From VRUE01 sp963727465 (GTDB lineage: Bacteria; Actinomycetota; Thermoleophilia; Solirubrobacterales; 70-9), in contig CAVSGL010000005.1 in NCBI GenBank assembly GCA_963727465.1, forward strand, positions 62,001 through 126,000: a stretch of DNA of 64,000 nucleotides, in the 5' to 3' direction. The notes under the pieces were generated by a model. That model was not told the DNA's origin and did no database searches. It worked only from the letters and a program-made list of their open reading frames with translations. The stretch's first letter is position 1. Each line of letters starts with the position of its first letter. A program made the translations under genes and the position numbers. Below are positions 39,456 through 48,262 of this stretch, piece by piece.

Positions 39456-40598
39456 GTGACCGTTCTCGACTGGGCGATCGTCGTCTTCACGCTTGCCTTT
39501 GCCATGTGGGGCTACCGCCAGGGGCTGATCGTCGGCCTGCTCACGCTGGTCGGCTTCGCCGCCGGCGCGGTCGCCGGCAGCCGCGGCGGGCCGTTGCTGC
39601 TGAGCGAGGGCTCGAGCTCGCCCTACGCGCCGCTGTTCGCGGCGATCGGGGCGCTGCTGGTCGGCGCCCTGGTCGCGGTGACGGTCGAGAGCCTCGCCCT
39701 CGGCCTGCGCGAGCGGCTGGTCCGCGGCCGGGCGCTGCGACTCGCCGACGGCGCCGGCGGGGCGGCGCTGATCGCCGCGGTGGCCCTCGGCCTGACCTGG
39801 GTCTTCGGCGCCGTCGCCCTGCACGCCCCCGGCACCGCCCAGCTGCGCGGCGACGTGCAGCGCTCGCTCATCCTGCGCCGCCTCAACGACCTCCTGCCCC
39901 CCTCCGGCCCGGTCCTCAACGCGCTCAACCGGGTCGATCCGGCCCCCTCGCTGACCGGCCCCACGACCCAGGTCCGTCCGCCGAACCCGGCGATCGCCGC
40001 CGACCCCGACGTGCGCCGCGCGAGCAGCTCGGTCGTGCGCGTGCTCGGCACCGCCTGCGGGCTCGGGGTCGAGGGCTCGGGCTGGGTCGCCGCGCCGGGG
40101 CTCGTGGTCACCAACGCCCACGTCGTCGCCGGCGAGGACGACACCAGCGTGACCACGATCGACGGCGCCTCGCTCGAGGCCACGCCGGTCCGCTACGACC
40201 CCGCCAACGACCTCGCGGTGCTGCGAATCGACGCGCCGCTGCCGGCGCTGGGGCTGGCATCCGATCCGCAGCGCGGCACCGCGGGCGCGGTCCTCGGCTA
40301 TCCCGAAAACGGCCCCTACGCCGCCACCGCGGCGCGCATGGGCGACACGACCACGGTGGTCAGCGACGACTCCTACGGCAACGGGCCGATCCGCCGCTCG
40401 ATCTCCTTCCTGCGCGGCAGCGTGCGCAGCGGCAACTCGGGCGGCCCGCTGGTCGACGCCGGCGGCAACGTGATGGCGACCGTCTTCGCCGCGACCACGT
40501 CGGGGCCCCGAGGCGGCTTCGCCGTGCCCAACGAGGTCGTCCGCCGGGAGCTGCGCCTGGTGTCGGATTTAGCAGTCGACACCGGACCCTGCACCTGA
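39456..40598 (+). CDS. MarP-like membrane serine protease (CvpA + trypsin-like)
   Basis: About 380 aa from GTG 39456; TTG 39450 is also possible. The first half has four TM helices in the CvpA pattern (VLDWAIVVFTLAFAMWGYRQGLIVGLLTLVG). The second half is a periplasmic trypsin-like protease with histidine in VVTNAHVVAG, aspartate in PANDLAVLRI and serine in SGNSGGPLVD. In Mycobacterium, MarP protects against acid and oxidative stress by cleaving peptidoglycan hydrolase RipA. The architecture is the same here, and an M23 peptidoglycan peptidase lies at 61.4 kb in this window (no direct link shown). Confidence 0.9.
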   Translation: MTVLDWAIVVFTLAFAMWGYRQGLIVGLLTLVGFAAGAVAGSRGGPLLLSEGSSSPYAPLFAAIGALLVGALVAVTVESLALGLRERLVRGRALRLADGAGGAALIAAVALGLTWVFGAVALHAPGTAQLRGDVQRSLILRRLNDLLPPSGPVLNALNRVDPAPSLTGPTTQVRPPNPAIAADPDVRRASSSVVRVLGTACGLGVEGSGWVAAPGLVVTNAHVVAGEDDTSVTTIDGASLEATPVRYDPANDLAVLRIDAPLPALGLASDPQRGTAGAVLGYPENGPYAATAARMGDTTTVVSDDSYGNGPIRRSISFLRGSVRSGNSGGPLVDAGGNVMATVFAATTSGPRGGFAVPNEVVRRELRLVSDLAVDTGPCT

Positions 40599-40643
40599 AG
40601 CTGACAAATCCGATGCCGGCCCGTTCCCTTAGATTAAGGGGGA

Positions 40644-43518
40644 GTGCGGCGCGGGAACAGCCAGCAGACCGTTCCACGGCGGGAGGCGACCGACTCGATC
40701 TCGACCGTCCCCCTCCCGGGGTCGCTGGAGAGCGCCCGCGACCGTCCCTGGCCGATGCTCGGCCGCGAGCAGCCGCTGAAGACGATCGCATCCGCCTGGT
40801 CGCGCGTGGCCGCCGGCAGCCGCGAGTGCGTCCTGGTCGCGGGCGAACCGGGAGCCGGCAAGAGCCGCCTGGTCGCCGAGGCCGGCCACGACGCCCACGC
40901 CGCCGGCGCCCTCGTCCTCTACGGCAGCGGCGAGGGCACCGCCGACCTGCCCTACGCCCCCTTCGTCGGCGCGCTCGGCCACCTCGACCGGCACGCATCG
41001 CCCGAGTTGCACGCGGAGCTGCGCGGCTCGGCGCTCGGCATGCTGCTTCCCGACGCCGCCGGCCGCGAGGCCGCGAGCTGGAATCTCGGCGACGAGCGCG
41101 GGCGCCTCTTCGCCGCCGCCGTGGCGCTGCTCGAGCGCCTCGGCAGGGACCGGCCGGTGCTGCTCGCGATCGACGATCTGCACGGCTGCGGCCCTTCCAC
41201 CCTGGCCCTCGTCCAGCACCTCGCCCGCACGGCCGTGCCCGTGCGGCTGCTGCTGCTCGCGACCTACCGCCCCACCGACGTCGAGCCGGACAGCGAGACG
41301 GCCGCGACGATCGCCGACCTGCGCTCGGCGCCCGGCGCCCAGCACCTGCGCCTGGGACCGCTCGACGAGGGCGAGCTGCGCGACATCGCCGCCGCGCTGC
41401 GGGTCGGCGACGACGCCACGGCGCTGGATCGCGCCGCCGAGCACGCCGCCCGCGAGAGCGGCGGCAACCCGCTCTTCGCCTGCGAGCTGCTGCGGGCGAT
41501 GGTCGACGGCGACGCCGGCCCGGCGCCCGACCATCCCCCGCGCTCGCTGCGGATGCTGATCGCCGCGCGCGGCCACGCCCTCGGCGAACCGGCCCACGAC
41601 CACCTATCGGTCGCCGCGGTGTGCGGGCGCCGGTTCGACCCGGCGCTGATCGCGGCCGCACTGGGGCTCGACCCGGCGCCGGTCGTCGCCTCGATGGACC
41701 GCGCCGAGCGGGCCGGGCTGATCGAGATCGACCCGGCCGGCGGCGACTGCACGTTCAGCCACGAGATCGTCGCCCACTGCCTCTACGAGGAGATCGGCGC
41801 GGGCCGGCGCGGCTCCCTGCACCGCAAGATCGCCGAAGCGCTGGAAGCGATCGCGCAGTGCGCGGGCGCCGAGGCGAACGCCGGCGAGCTGGCCGGCGAG
41901 CTGGCTCAGCACTGGCGTCACGCCGAGCCCCCCGACGAGGCACGGGCGGAACACTGGTGCGCCGAGGCCGGCGAGCTGGCCCTACAGAGCTACGACCACG
42001 AGGTCGCTGCCCGCTGGTTCGAAGCGGCGCTGGAGCTGCGCGAGTCGACGGACGGCGAGGGCGACGGCGGGCGCTGCGACCTGCTGATCGGCCTCGGCCA
42101 GGCGCTGCGATTCAGCAACCAGGAGCGCTCGCGCGAGTTCCTGCTCGAAGCGGCGCGGCTCGCCGACCGGCTCGACGACGTCGATCGCCTCGTGCGCGCG
42201 GTGCTCGCCAACCAGCGCGGCTTCGTCAGCCACGTCGGCAGCTTCGACCGCGAGCGGGGCGCGATGCTGCGGCGGGCGGCCGAGCGGATCGGCGGGCCCA
42301 GCCCGGAGCTGGCGCTGGTGCTCGCCCAGCTCGCGCTCGAGCTGACCTTCTCGCCACAGGTGAAACGGCGGCGCCGGCTCGCCGAGCGGGCCCTGGAGAC
42401 CGCTCGCGCCGCGGGCGACGACCGGGTCGTCGCCCAGGTGCTGATCCGCTACCTGATCGCGCGCTGGGGACCGGACAACCCGGAGGAGCGGATCGCCGTC
42501 GCGGCCGAGAGCATCGAGATCGGCGCGCGCCTCGACGACCCGCTCGACCTCTTCCACGCCCTGCACTGGCAGGCGGTCGCCCAGGTCGAGGTCGGCGAGA
42601 TCGGCGCCGCCAGCCGCACCCTGCGCGAGCAGGAACGGATCGCCGCCCGGGTCGGGGACGGCACCGCGACCTGGCTCTGCGACTGTAGCGCCTCGCTGCA
42701 CCAGGCCCTGCGCGGTCAGCTCGACGGCGGCCGAGCAGCGCGCCCAGCGCGCCGCCGAACGCGCCCGTCACAGCGCCCAGCCCGACGCCCTGCCCTTCTA
42801 CATCAGCCAGATCGCGAGCATCCGCTGGCAGCAGGGGCGGCTGCCCGAGCTGGCCCCGCTGCTGGCACGAGCGCTCGAGCAGTACCCGGGGCTGCCGGCC
42901 TTCCGCTCGCTGGTCACGCTCGCCCACGCCCTCGCCGGCGAGGTCTCCTTCGCCCGCGAGGTGCTCGCCGGCGACGTCGCCACCGGCTTCGCCGAGATCC
43001 CCCGCGATCCGATCTGGATCGCGGCGGTCGCCACCTACGCGCACGCGATCGCCGAGCTGGGCGACCGCGACGCCGCCGAGCGCCTCTACCCCGTGCTCGA
43101 GCCGTTCCGCGGTCGCCTGGCGACGACGACGATCAGCGTCTGGGGCCTGGTCGAGCACGCGCTGGGGCGGCTCGAGCTGCTGCTCGGCCGGCAGGCGCAG
43201 GGACGCGATTCGCTACAGCGCTCGATCGCCACCTACGAAGCGATGCCGGCGCCGCTCTGGCGCGCCCAGGCGGCACGCGACCTCGAGCCCGCCGGCTCGG
43301 CGGCGGCGGGGCCGGCGCTGGAGACGCGGATCGAAGGGCTCGGCCTGACCGATCGGCAGGCCGAGGTGATCCGGCTGATCGTCCAGGGCCTCTCCAATCG
43401 CGAGGTGGCGGAGACGCTCGAGATCTCGCCGAGCACGGTCAAGCGACACCTCGAGAACGTCTACGAGCGCACCGGCGCCCGCTCCCGCGTGGCGCTGACC
43501 GCCCTGCTGCTCGACTGA
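40644..43518 (+). CDS. LuxR-family regulator with AAA ATPase domain (one +1 frame break)
   Basis: Large LAL/MalT-type regulator, about 957 aa after correction. The ATPase domain has the Walker A VAGEPGAGKSRLVAEAG and Walker B PVLLAIDDLHG; a TPR-like helical middle follows; the C-terminal LuxR HTH is LTDRQAEVIRLIVQGLSNREVAETLEISPSTVKRHL. The N-terminal frame ends usefully at RGQLDG. An extra G at 42726-42727 shifts it, and the +1 frame continues as AAEQRAQRAAERARHSAQPDAL to the end at 43518. The GTG 40644 start has its purine tract very close; a start at the internal MLGREQPL cannot be excluded. The PBP gene follows after 32 bp. Confidence 0.87.
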
Positions 43519-43550
43519 ACCGACCCCTCCGCCCACTAAATTTCCGCACA

Positions 43551-45284
43551 GTGAAAGCTCAGTCGATCGAGGCGGAGCGACGACGGCGCCTTCTCACCCG
43601 CGCCGTGCCGCTGACCGTCATCGCAGTCATCGCCTTCGTCTGGGGCGCGATCTCCGGCGCGCCGGGATCGCCGCAGAAGGAAGCGGCGGAGCGCTTCGCC
43701 GAAGCCTGGACGCACAAGGACTTCAGCGCGATGTACGGGGAGCTGAACGACGCCTCGCGCCAGGCCGTGGGCAGGAAGCAGTTCGCCCAGGCCTATCGCG
43801 AGGCGGCCGAAGTGGCGACGCTGCGCGGTCTCGAATCCGCGGATCCGCGGGACCCCGTCGACCGCGACGGCGAAACCGTCGTCCCGGTCCAGTTCGAAGC
43901 GAGCACCGTCGCCTTCGGCCAGGTCGTCGCCGACCTCGACCTGCCCTACGCGGACGGCGGCATCGACTGGGACAGGAGCCTGGTCTTCCCCGGGCTCGAA
44001 CCCGGCGAGCAGCTCGAAAACCGGATCTCGCTGGCGCCGCGCGCGGCGATTCTCGCCGGCGACGGGCAGGCGCTTGCCGAGGGACCGGCCGAGGCGCGCG
44101 AACACCCGCTGGGCAGCGCCGCGATCGACGTCACCGGCGAAATCGGCGAAGCGAGCGAAGAAGAAGAGCCTCTGCTCGCCCGCCAGGGCTTCCCGCCGGG
44201 CACGCCGGTCGGGGTCAGCGGGATCGAGCAGGCCTTCAACCGGCGCCTCGCCGGCAAGCCCGGCGGCTCGCTGCTCGCCGTCGCCGGCAAGGGCGGCTCG
44301 GCGCGGATCCTCGCCCAGGCGGAACCGCAGGCGGGAGCGCCGGTGAAGACGACGATCGACCCGGACCTTCAGGTGGCGGCGGTCACGGGGCTCGCCGGCC
44401 GCGCCGGTGGCGTGGCGGTTCTGGACGCGCGCAACGGCGACGTGCGCGCGCTCGCCGGCCAGGCCTTCTCGGCGCCGCAGCCACCCGGCTCGACGTTCAA
44501 GATGATCACCACGACCGCCGCCCTGGAAAAGGGCGTCGTCGCGCTCGACGACGAATTCGAACTGACCGACGGCGTCAACGTCGGCGGCCGCTTCATCAGC
44601 AACGCCAACGGCGAGGTCTGCGGCGGCACCTTCCGCGAAGCGTTCGCCGAGTCCTGCAACGCCGACTTCGCCCCGCTCGGACCGAAGATCGGCAACGACG
44701 ACCTCGTCGCCACCGCCGAACGCTTCGGCTTCAACCAGCCGCTGACGATCTACGCGCCGCGATCGTCGCCGCGGTCGAACCGCCCGAGTCGACGATCCCG
44801 GAGGAAATCGGCGACGAACTCGACCTCGGCGTCAGCGCGATCGGCCAGGGCGAAGTGCTGGCGACCCCGCTTCAGATGGCGACGCGTGGCGCAGACGATC
44901 GGCAACGGCGGCATGCGCGAGCCGACCTCGATCGTCGCCAACGCGAAGCTGCGACCGCACGCCAAGCCGGTGCGGGCGATGTCGAAGAAGACCGCCGGGG
45001 AGCTGACCGAACTGATGATCGGCGTGGTCACCGGCGGCACCGGCTACGCCGCCGCGATCCCCGAGGCCCAGGTGGCCGGCAAGACCGGCACCGCCGAGCT
45101 CGGCCCGAAGCCGGGCAGCGAAGGCGAAGAAGAACCGGAGCAGATCAAGGACGCCTGGTTCGCCGCCTTCGCCCCGGCGGAAAAGGCGAAGCTGGCGGTC
45201 GGCGTGCTGCTGGTCGAAGCCGAAGCCGCGGGCGGCGAAGTCGCCGCCCCGATCGCGGCGGAAGTCCTCTCGACCGGACTCTGA
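43551..45284 (+). CDS. Penicillin-binding protein (class B transpeptidase) with MecA_N-like domain, -1/+1 frame break
   Basis: 577 aa, GTG start. A TM anchor (TRAVPLTVIAVIAFVWGAIS) precedes an NTF2-like MecA_N-type domain (EAAERFAEAWTHKDFSAMY). The transpeptidase domain has Ser314-x-x-Lys317 (PPGSTFKM), Ser368-Cys-Asn (AESCNAD) and Lys511-Thr-Gly (VAGKTGTAEL), all in the standard order. Between 44757 and 44886 the frame reads Arg/Ser-rich nonsense. The neighbouring frame there gives the conserved ESTIPEEIGDELDLGVSAI and GQGEVLATPLQMA, so one base is missing near 44757 and one is extra near 44884. It cross-links peptidoglycan; mild SxN variant (SCN) is common. Confidence 0.88.
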   Translation: MKAQSIEAERRRRLLTRAVPLTVIAVIAFVWGAISGAPGSPQKEAAERFAEAWTHKDFSAMYGELNDASRQAVGRKQFAQAYREAAEVATLRGLESADPRDPVDRDGETVVPVQFEASTVAFGQVVADLDLPYADGGIDWDRSLVFPGLEPGEQLENRISLAPRAAILAGDGQALAEGPAEAREHPLGSAAIDVTGEIGEASEEEEPLLARQGFPPGTPVGVSGIEQAFNRRLAGKPGGSLLAVAGKGGSARILAQAEPQAGAPVKTTIDPDLQVAAVTGLAGRAGGVAVLDARNGDVRALAGQAFSAPQPPGSTFKMITTTAALEKGVVALDDEFELTDGVNVGGRFISNANGEVCGGTFREAFAESCNADFAPLGPKIGNDDLVATAERFGFNQPLTIYAPRSSPRSNRPSRRSRRKSATNSTSASARSARAKCWRPRFRWRRVAQTIGNGGMREPTSIVANAKLRPHAKPVRAMSKKTAGELTELMIGVVTGGTGYAAAIPEAQVAGKTGTAELGPKPGSEGEEEPEQIKDAWFAAFAPAEKAKLAVGVLLVEAEAAGGEVAAPIAAEVLSTGL

Positions 45285-45391
45285 CAAACCGCTCCGTCCG
45301 CACCTCCCCCTATGGTCGCCCCAAACCAAAGCGGCGACCCGCCGCGCTGCAACCGCGAACGGGCCGCCTGACCAAAGGAGGAATAGCTCCA

Positions 45392-45599
45392 ATGGCTGAT
45401 CCGAAGACTATGGCCGCGGCGTACGCCGAGGCCAGGCCAGGACGACCTACTCGACGGCCTCACCCTGACGGCCGTCCAAGACGAAGAGGCCGAGCGGGTC
45501 GTGCTCGAGTTCCTGCTCGACCGGCACCCGGCTCAACTGACCATCCCCGAGGTCTCGCGGGCGCTCTACTTCGCGCGGCTCTGGGGCATCTGCGTCTGA
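45392..45599 (+). pseudogene. Truncated, frameshifted small winged-helix gene
   Basis: ATG after AAAGGAGG-aata-GCTCC, the same leader layout as the paralogue at 17290. The frame reads MADPKTMAAAYAEA, then a +1 break in GCCAGGC (45431-45437), and continues in the next frame as QDDLLDGLTLTAVQDEEAER, VVLEFLLDRHPAQLTIPEVSRAL. It then jumps to YFARLWGICV. Compared with 16997-17290, the middle (AVERAIREL...GLL) is missing, as if two RAL-coding sites recombined. A 16-bp hairpin follows 15 bp later. Confidence 0.7.
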
Positions 45600-45613
45600 A
45601 CGAGGACGATCTG

Positions 45614-45651
45614 GAAGCCTTGTGCCCCCCTGCGAGGGGGCACAAGGCTTC
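45614..45651. terminator. 16-bp perfect hairpin with GGGGGCAC core
   Basis: GAAGCCTTGTGCCCCC and GGGGGCACAAGGCTTC around a 6-nt loop, between the winged-helix pseudogene and the convergent 45668-45988 gene. It is a likely bidirectional terminator. The GGGGGCAC part is close to the GGGGACAC of the hairpins at 12499-12538 and 48108-48211. Confidence 0.7.
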
Positions 45652-45667
45652 ACGATGCAGCGGTCGC

Positions 45668-45988
45668 CTAATCGGAGTCGGCTCGCGAGAGGCGAAGGAG
45701 GGCAACCGCGACGGTCGCCCAGGCGGTGGCGCCGAGCACCGCCGCCTTCAGCGCGTCCGGATTGCCGAGGAAGCCAATCAGCAGACCGACCCCGATCCCG
45801 ACCGTGAGCGCCAGCAGGACCACCCGCGCGATCAATTCGAAGTTCAGTTGCCGGACGCGAGCCTCGGCGGAGCGACGTTCCGCGCGAATCCGCCTGGCGT
45901 TCTCGCGATCGACATAGAGGCCGATCTGCCGGCGGGTGCGAAGCCGATCGAGCTCATCACGCTCCTTAGAAGACCCGAAGAAAGCCAA
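45668..45988 (-). CDS. Small membrane protein with two TM helices
   Basis: 106 aa from TTG 45988, which has GGGGAG at a good distance and gives MAFFGSSKERDELDRLRTRR. An Arg-rich charged N-terminal half (ENARRIRAERRSAEARVRQL) precedes two TM helices (ARVVLLALTVGIGVGLLIGFL and AAVLGATAWATVAVALLRL). No family recognised. Upstream extension to an earlier in-frame start is possible but looks non-coding. Confidence 0.6.
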   Translation of the reverse strand: MAFFGSSKERDELDRLRTRRQIGLYVDRENARRIRAERRSAEARVRQLNFELIARVVLLALTVGIGVGLLIGFLGNPDALKAAVLGATAWATVAVALLRLSRADSD

Positions 45989-46327
45989 TTTCGTCTCCCC
46001 TGCGCATTCGGCTTCCCCCCCTGCCGGATCAGCCGAGATGCGTCTTGAGACGAAACCCGTCCTCACTGCTTCTTGACGGCACATCCGGGGACAGGCCGGA
46101 ACTTTGTGCCTGCGCAAACGTCGGTGACTGAGTCCTCCGCTGCGCTATGTCCAAATACGCCTATTGGGCGTATTGGGCGTATTGCCTCCCAATAAACTGG
46201 ACATTTTCTCGTACGGAATCGTACGAGTCTCGCGTAGGCTAACTCAGCAGGCCACGACAGGCAACTGTCTGTCAGCCTCACTCGATCGCACGAGGACCGG
46301 CTGCTTCCGCAATCCCGGCGATCGGGG
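45989..46327. other. 339-bp intergenic stretch with repeats and palindromes
   Basis: No convincing gene. It is less GC-rich than its surroundings. It holds TATTGGGCG twice in tandem (46162-46179) plus TATTG, nearby IRs (ATACGCC/GGCGTAT, TATTGGG/CCCAATA, GTCCA/TGGAC) at 46149-46202, and CTCGTACG-gaat-CGTACGAG at 46208-46227. A structured RNA leader, an operator region or a decayed element would all fit. Confidence 0.5.
46208..46227. promoter_or_regulatory. 8-bp perfect palindrome CTCGTACG-gaat-CGTACGAG
   Basis: A regulator-binding-site-like inverted repeat lying in AT-richer sequence, about 100 bp from the end of the lipoprotein gene, which ends towards it. No gene starts close by, so its role is unclear. 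Confidence 0.4.
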
Positions 46328-46876
46328 CTACAGGTCGAGCGTGACCTCGGCCGGGCCTTCGGGGCCGGGGATCGAGAGCGTCAGGGGACGGTTCTCGGAA
46401 GCCGAGGCGGGAAGTTCGAAGAGCACGAGAGAGCCCTCGATCGGCCCCTGCTGCGGGGTCGAGTCGAGGACCGGGACCTGTTCCTGCGATTCGACTTCGC
46501 CGCCGAAGGGCAGCGCGTAGAGGCTTTCGCTCTCGATCGCGTCGAAGGTCTGGTGGCCGGCGTCGGTGATCGTGAACGAGTCGGCCAGGGTCTGCGGCTC
46601 TTCGCTCTCGTTCTGGACTTCGAGGAAGACGCCGAAGTAGTTGTGCGCGTCCTCCGGCGGCGGCTGGCCGACCAGGTAGGCCGAGTCCTCGTTGTCCTTC
46701 GGGTTGAGGAAGCGCGAGAAGACGACGTTGTACTGGAGCTCGCCGAGCTTCACCGGCTCGCCCTCGGAAACGTCCTTCGAAGTGCTCGACCAGCCGCAGG
46801 CCGAGAGCGCAAGGGCGCTCGCCGCGAGCAGCAGCAGGGCGAACAGCGACAGGGCGTTTCGGCGGTGGCGGGCCAT
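46328..46876 (-). CDS. Secreted lipoprotein, hypothetical
   Basis: 182 aa. Signal peptide with lipobox: NALSLFALLLLAASALALSAC, cleaved before Cys27. The mature part (YNVVFSRFLNPKDNEDSAYL, FGVFLEVQNESEEPQTL, FTITDAGHQTF) resembles DUF4352-type immunoglobulin-like lipoproteins, which have a conserved beta-sandwich. No enzymatic motif. Downstream of a SRPBCC gene on the same strand (39 bp). Confidence 0.8.
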   Translation of the reverse strand: MARHRRNALSLFALLLLAASALALSACGWSSTSKDVSEGEPVKLGELQYNVVFSRFLNPKDNEDSAYLVGQPPPEDAHNYFGVFLEVQNESEEPQTLADSFTITDAGHQTFDAIESESLYALPFGGEVESQEQVPVLDSTPQQGPIEGSLVLFELPASASENRPLTLSIPGPEGPAEVTLDL

Positions 46877-46915
46877 CGGCGGCGGGGAGTCTATAAAGGC
46901 GCTCGGCAGCCTGTC

Positions 46916-47434
46916 CTACGGGATGCCGGTCGCGTGGGGATTGCCGCCGGCGACGGCGAGCGGCGCGGGGGCAGCGGCGTCGTTCTCGAGCTGCTCGCGC
47001 AGCCGGCGCAGCGCCTCGCGCCAGCCGCGCCGGGCGGCGCCGGCGGAGCCGGAGAGCGCCTCCAATGCGCGGTCGAGCGGGTTCGCGGGCTCGGTCCAGT
47101 GCGAGACCCGGACCGTGGTCAGCGAGCCGCCGCCCTCGGTCAGCTCCCACACGGTCGTCGCCGGGATGCGATTGGCGCGGCCGCCGCGGCCGCGCTCGAC
47201 CAGCCTGTGGGGCGGGTCCTGCTCGGCGATCGCCGTGTCCATCCAGACGGAACGCCGGCGCGTGCCGGTGCGAAAGCGGGCGCCGGCGCCGGCGCCGCTC
47301 GACTCGATCCGGGTCAGGTGGAAGCCGGAGAGAAAGTGGTCGGTGAAGGAGGGGCGCCTGGCGAGGTCGGAGATCGCCGCGAAGGCGCGCTCGCGGGGGA
47401 CGTCGATCTCGATCTCTGCGCTGACGGGCCCCAT
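46916..47434 (-). CDS. SRPBCC-family protein
   Basis: 172 aa. AEIEIDVPRERAFAAISDLAR, FLSGFHLTRIESSGAGAGARFR, TTVWELTEGGGSLTTVRVSH: the typical polyketide-cyclase/dehydrase-like (START) fold. A helix with arginines and an Ala-rich tail follow. Ligand unknown. It probably forms a two-gene unit with the lipoprotein downstream. Start ATG 47434, divergent from the FHA protein. Confidence 0.8.
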   Translation of the reverse strand: MGPVSAEIEIDVPRERAFAAISDLARRPSFTDHFLSGFHLTRIESSGAGAGARFRTGTRRRSVWMDTAIAEQDPPHRLVERGRGGRANRIPATTVWELTEGGGSLTTVRVSHWTEPANPLDRALEALSGSAGAARRGWREALRRLREQLENDAAAPAPLAVAGGNPHATGIP

Positions 47435-47530
47435 GCGAGGGCCGCGATTCTATGCGCTGCGGGAAAACCCGGATGCCCGAGAAAATGCGAGAAGTTACGA
47501 TCCTCTGGCAAACTCCGCAGGGAAGGAGCG

Positions 47531-48106
47531 ATCATCGCCACCAGTCTCACCCCCGCCCCCGCCTCCGAGAGCTACGAAACCGGGTCGTTCCCGGGTCCCG
47601 GCACCTACTTCTGCATCGAGTGCGGCTCGCAGCTCGCGCTGCACGAGGACGACGCCCTGCCGCTCTGCCCGCGCTGCGGCGCCTCGAGCTTCCGGCTCGA
47701 CTCGATCTTCGAGCCGATGCAGGAGCACGGCGAGACGACGCTCGAGTTCGACGCCACCGACGAGGCGGCCTCGACGCGCTGGCTGCGCGCCCGGCGCGCC
47801 GAACTCCCCGCCGGCAGCCTTCACCTGGTCTGCCGCGAGGCGGACGGCGAGCTGCTCGACTTCGAGATCGAGGAGGGCTGGACCAGGATCGGCCGCAGCA
47901 TCGCCGCCAACATCCAGCTCGACGACCCGAGCGTCTCCCGCCGCCACGCCCTCGTCGTCTCCGAACCGGGAGAGCCATTGCGGGTGCTCGACGACCGCAG
48001 CCTCAACGGCGTCTTCGTCAACGGCGAGCTGGTCGAGTGGGGCAAGCTGGCCGACGGCGACGAGTTGACGATCGGCCGCTACCGGTTATTTGCGCTCGAA
48101 GGGTGA
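47531..48106 (+). CDS. Zinc-ribbon and FHA-domain protein, no canonical start codon
   Basis: About 191 aa. A zinc ribbon (FCIECGSQLALHEDDALPLCPRCGASSF) is followed by a C-terminal FHA domain with RIGRSIAANIQLDDPSVSRRHALVV and DDRSLNGVFVNG. It probably reads phosphothreonine signals from Ser/Thr kinases. In this frame no ATG, GTG or TTG lies between the upstream stop and the zinc ribbon. GGAAGGAG precedes ATCATCGCC, so translation may start at ATC (47531 or 47534), or a base is wrong. Confidence 0.75.
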   Translation: MIATSLTPAPASESYETGSFPGPGTYFCIECGSQLALHEDDALPLCPRCGASSFRLDSIFEPMQEHGETTLEFDATDEAASTRWLRARRAELPAGSLHLVCREADGELLDFEIEEGWTRIGRSIAANIQLDDPSVSRRHALVVSEPGEPLRVLDDRSLNGVFVNGELVEWGKLADGDELTIGRYRLFALEG

Positions 48107-48107
48107 A

Positions 48108-48211
48108 CGGGGAGGGAGGGTGTCCCCTCCGAAAACCCGCATAGATACGGCCTGACGGGTTCTTGCCTGGAAGGGCTCCAATGTTTTCTCCGGGGACACC
48201 CTCCCTCCCCG
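48108..48211. repeat. 104-bp element with perfect 20-bp terminal inverted repeats
   Basis: CGGGGAGGGAGGGTGTCCCC at 48108-48127 is the exact reverse complement of 48192-48211. Inside, GAAAAC pairs with GTTTTC and AACCCG with CGGGTT, so the whole element can fold into one long hairpin. It follows the FHA gene by 1 bp and precedes the coiled-coil gene. Its arm contains GGGGACAC, the core of the hairpin at 12499-12538. Candidate MITE/REP-like element, or a strong terminator. Confidence 0.75.
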
Positions 48212-48262
48212 GGTTGACCGACATGCGCAAATTCCGGCCTACGGCCTTCGTAGAGTTGGGGC

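Noticed and set aside
46063..46281. 72-codon minus-strand ORF in the 45989-46327 gap
   Set aside because: It runs through the tandem repeats and palindromes, and has no ribosome-binding site or homologue-like pattern.
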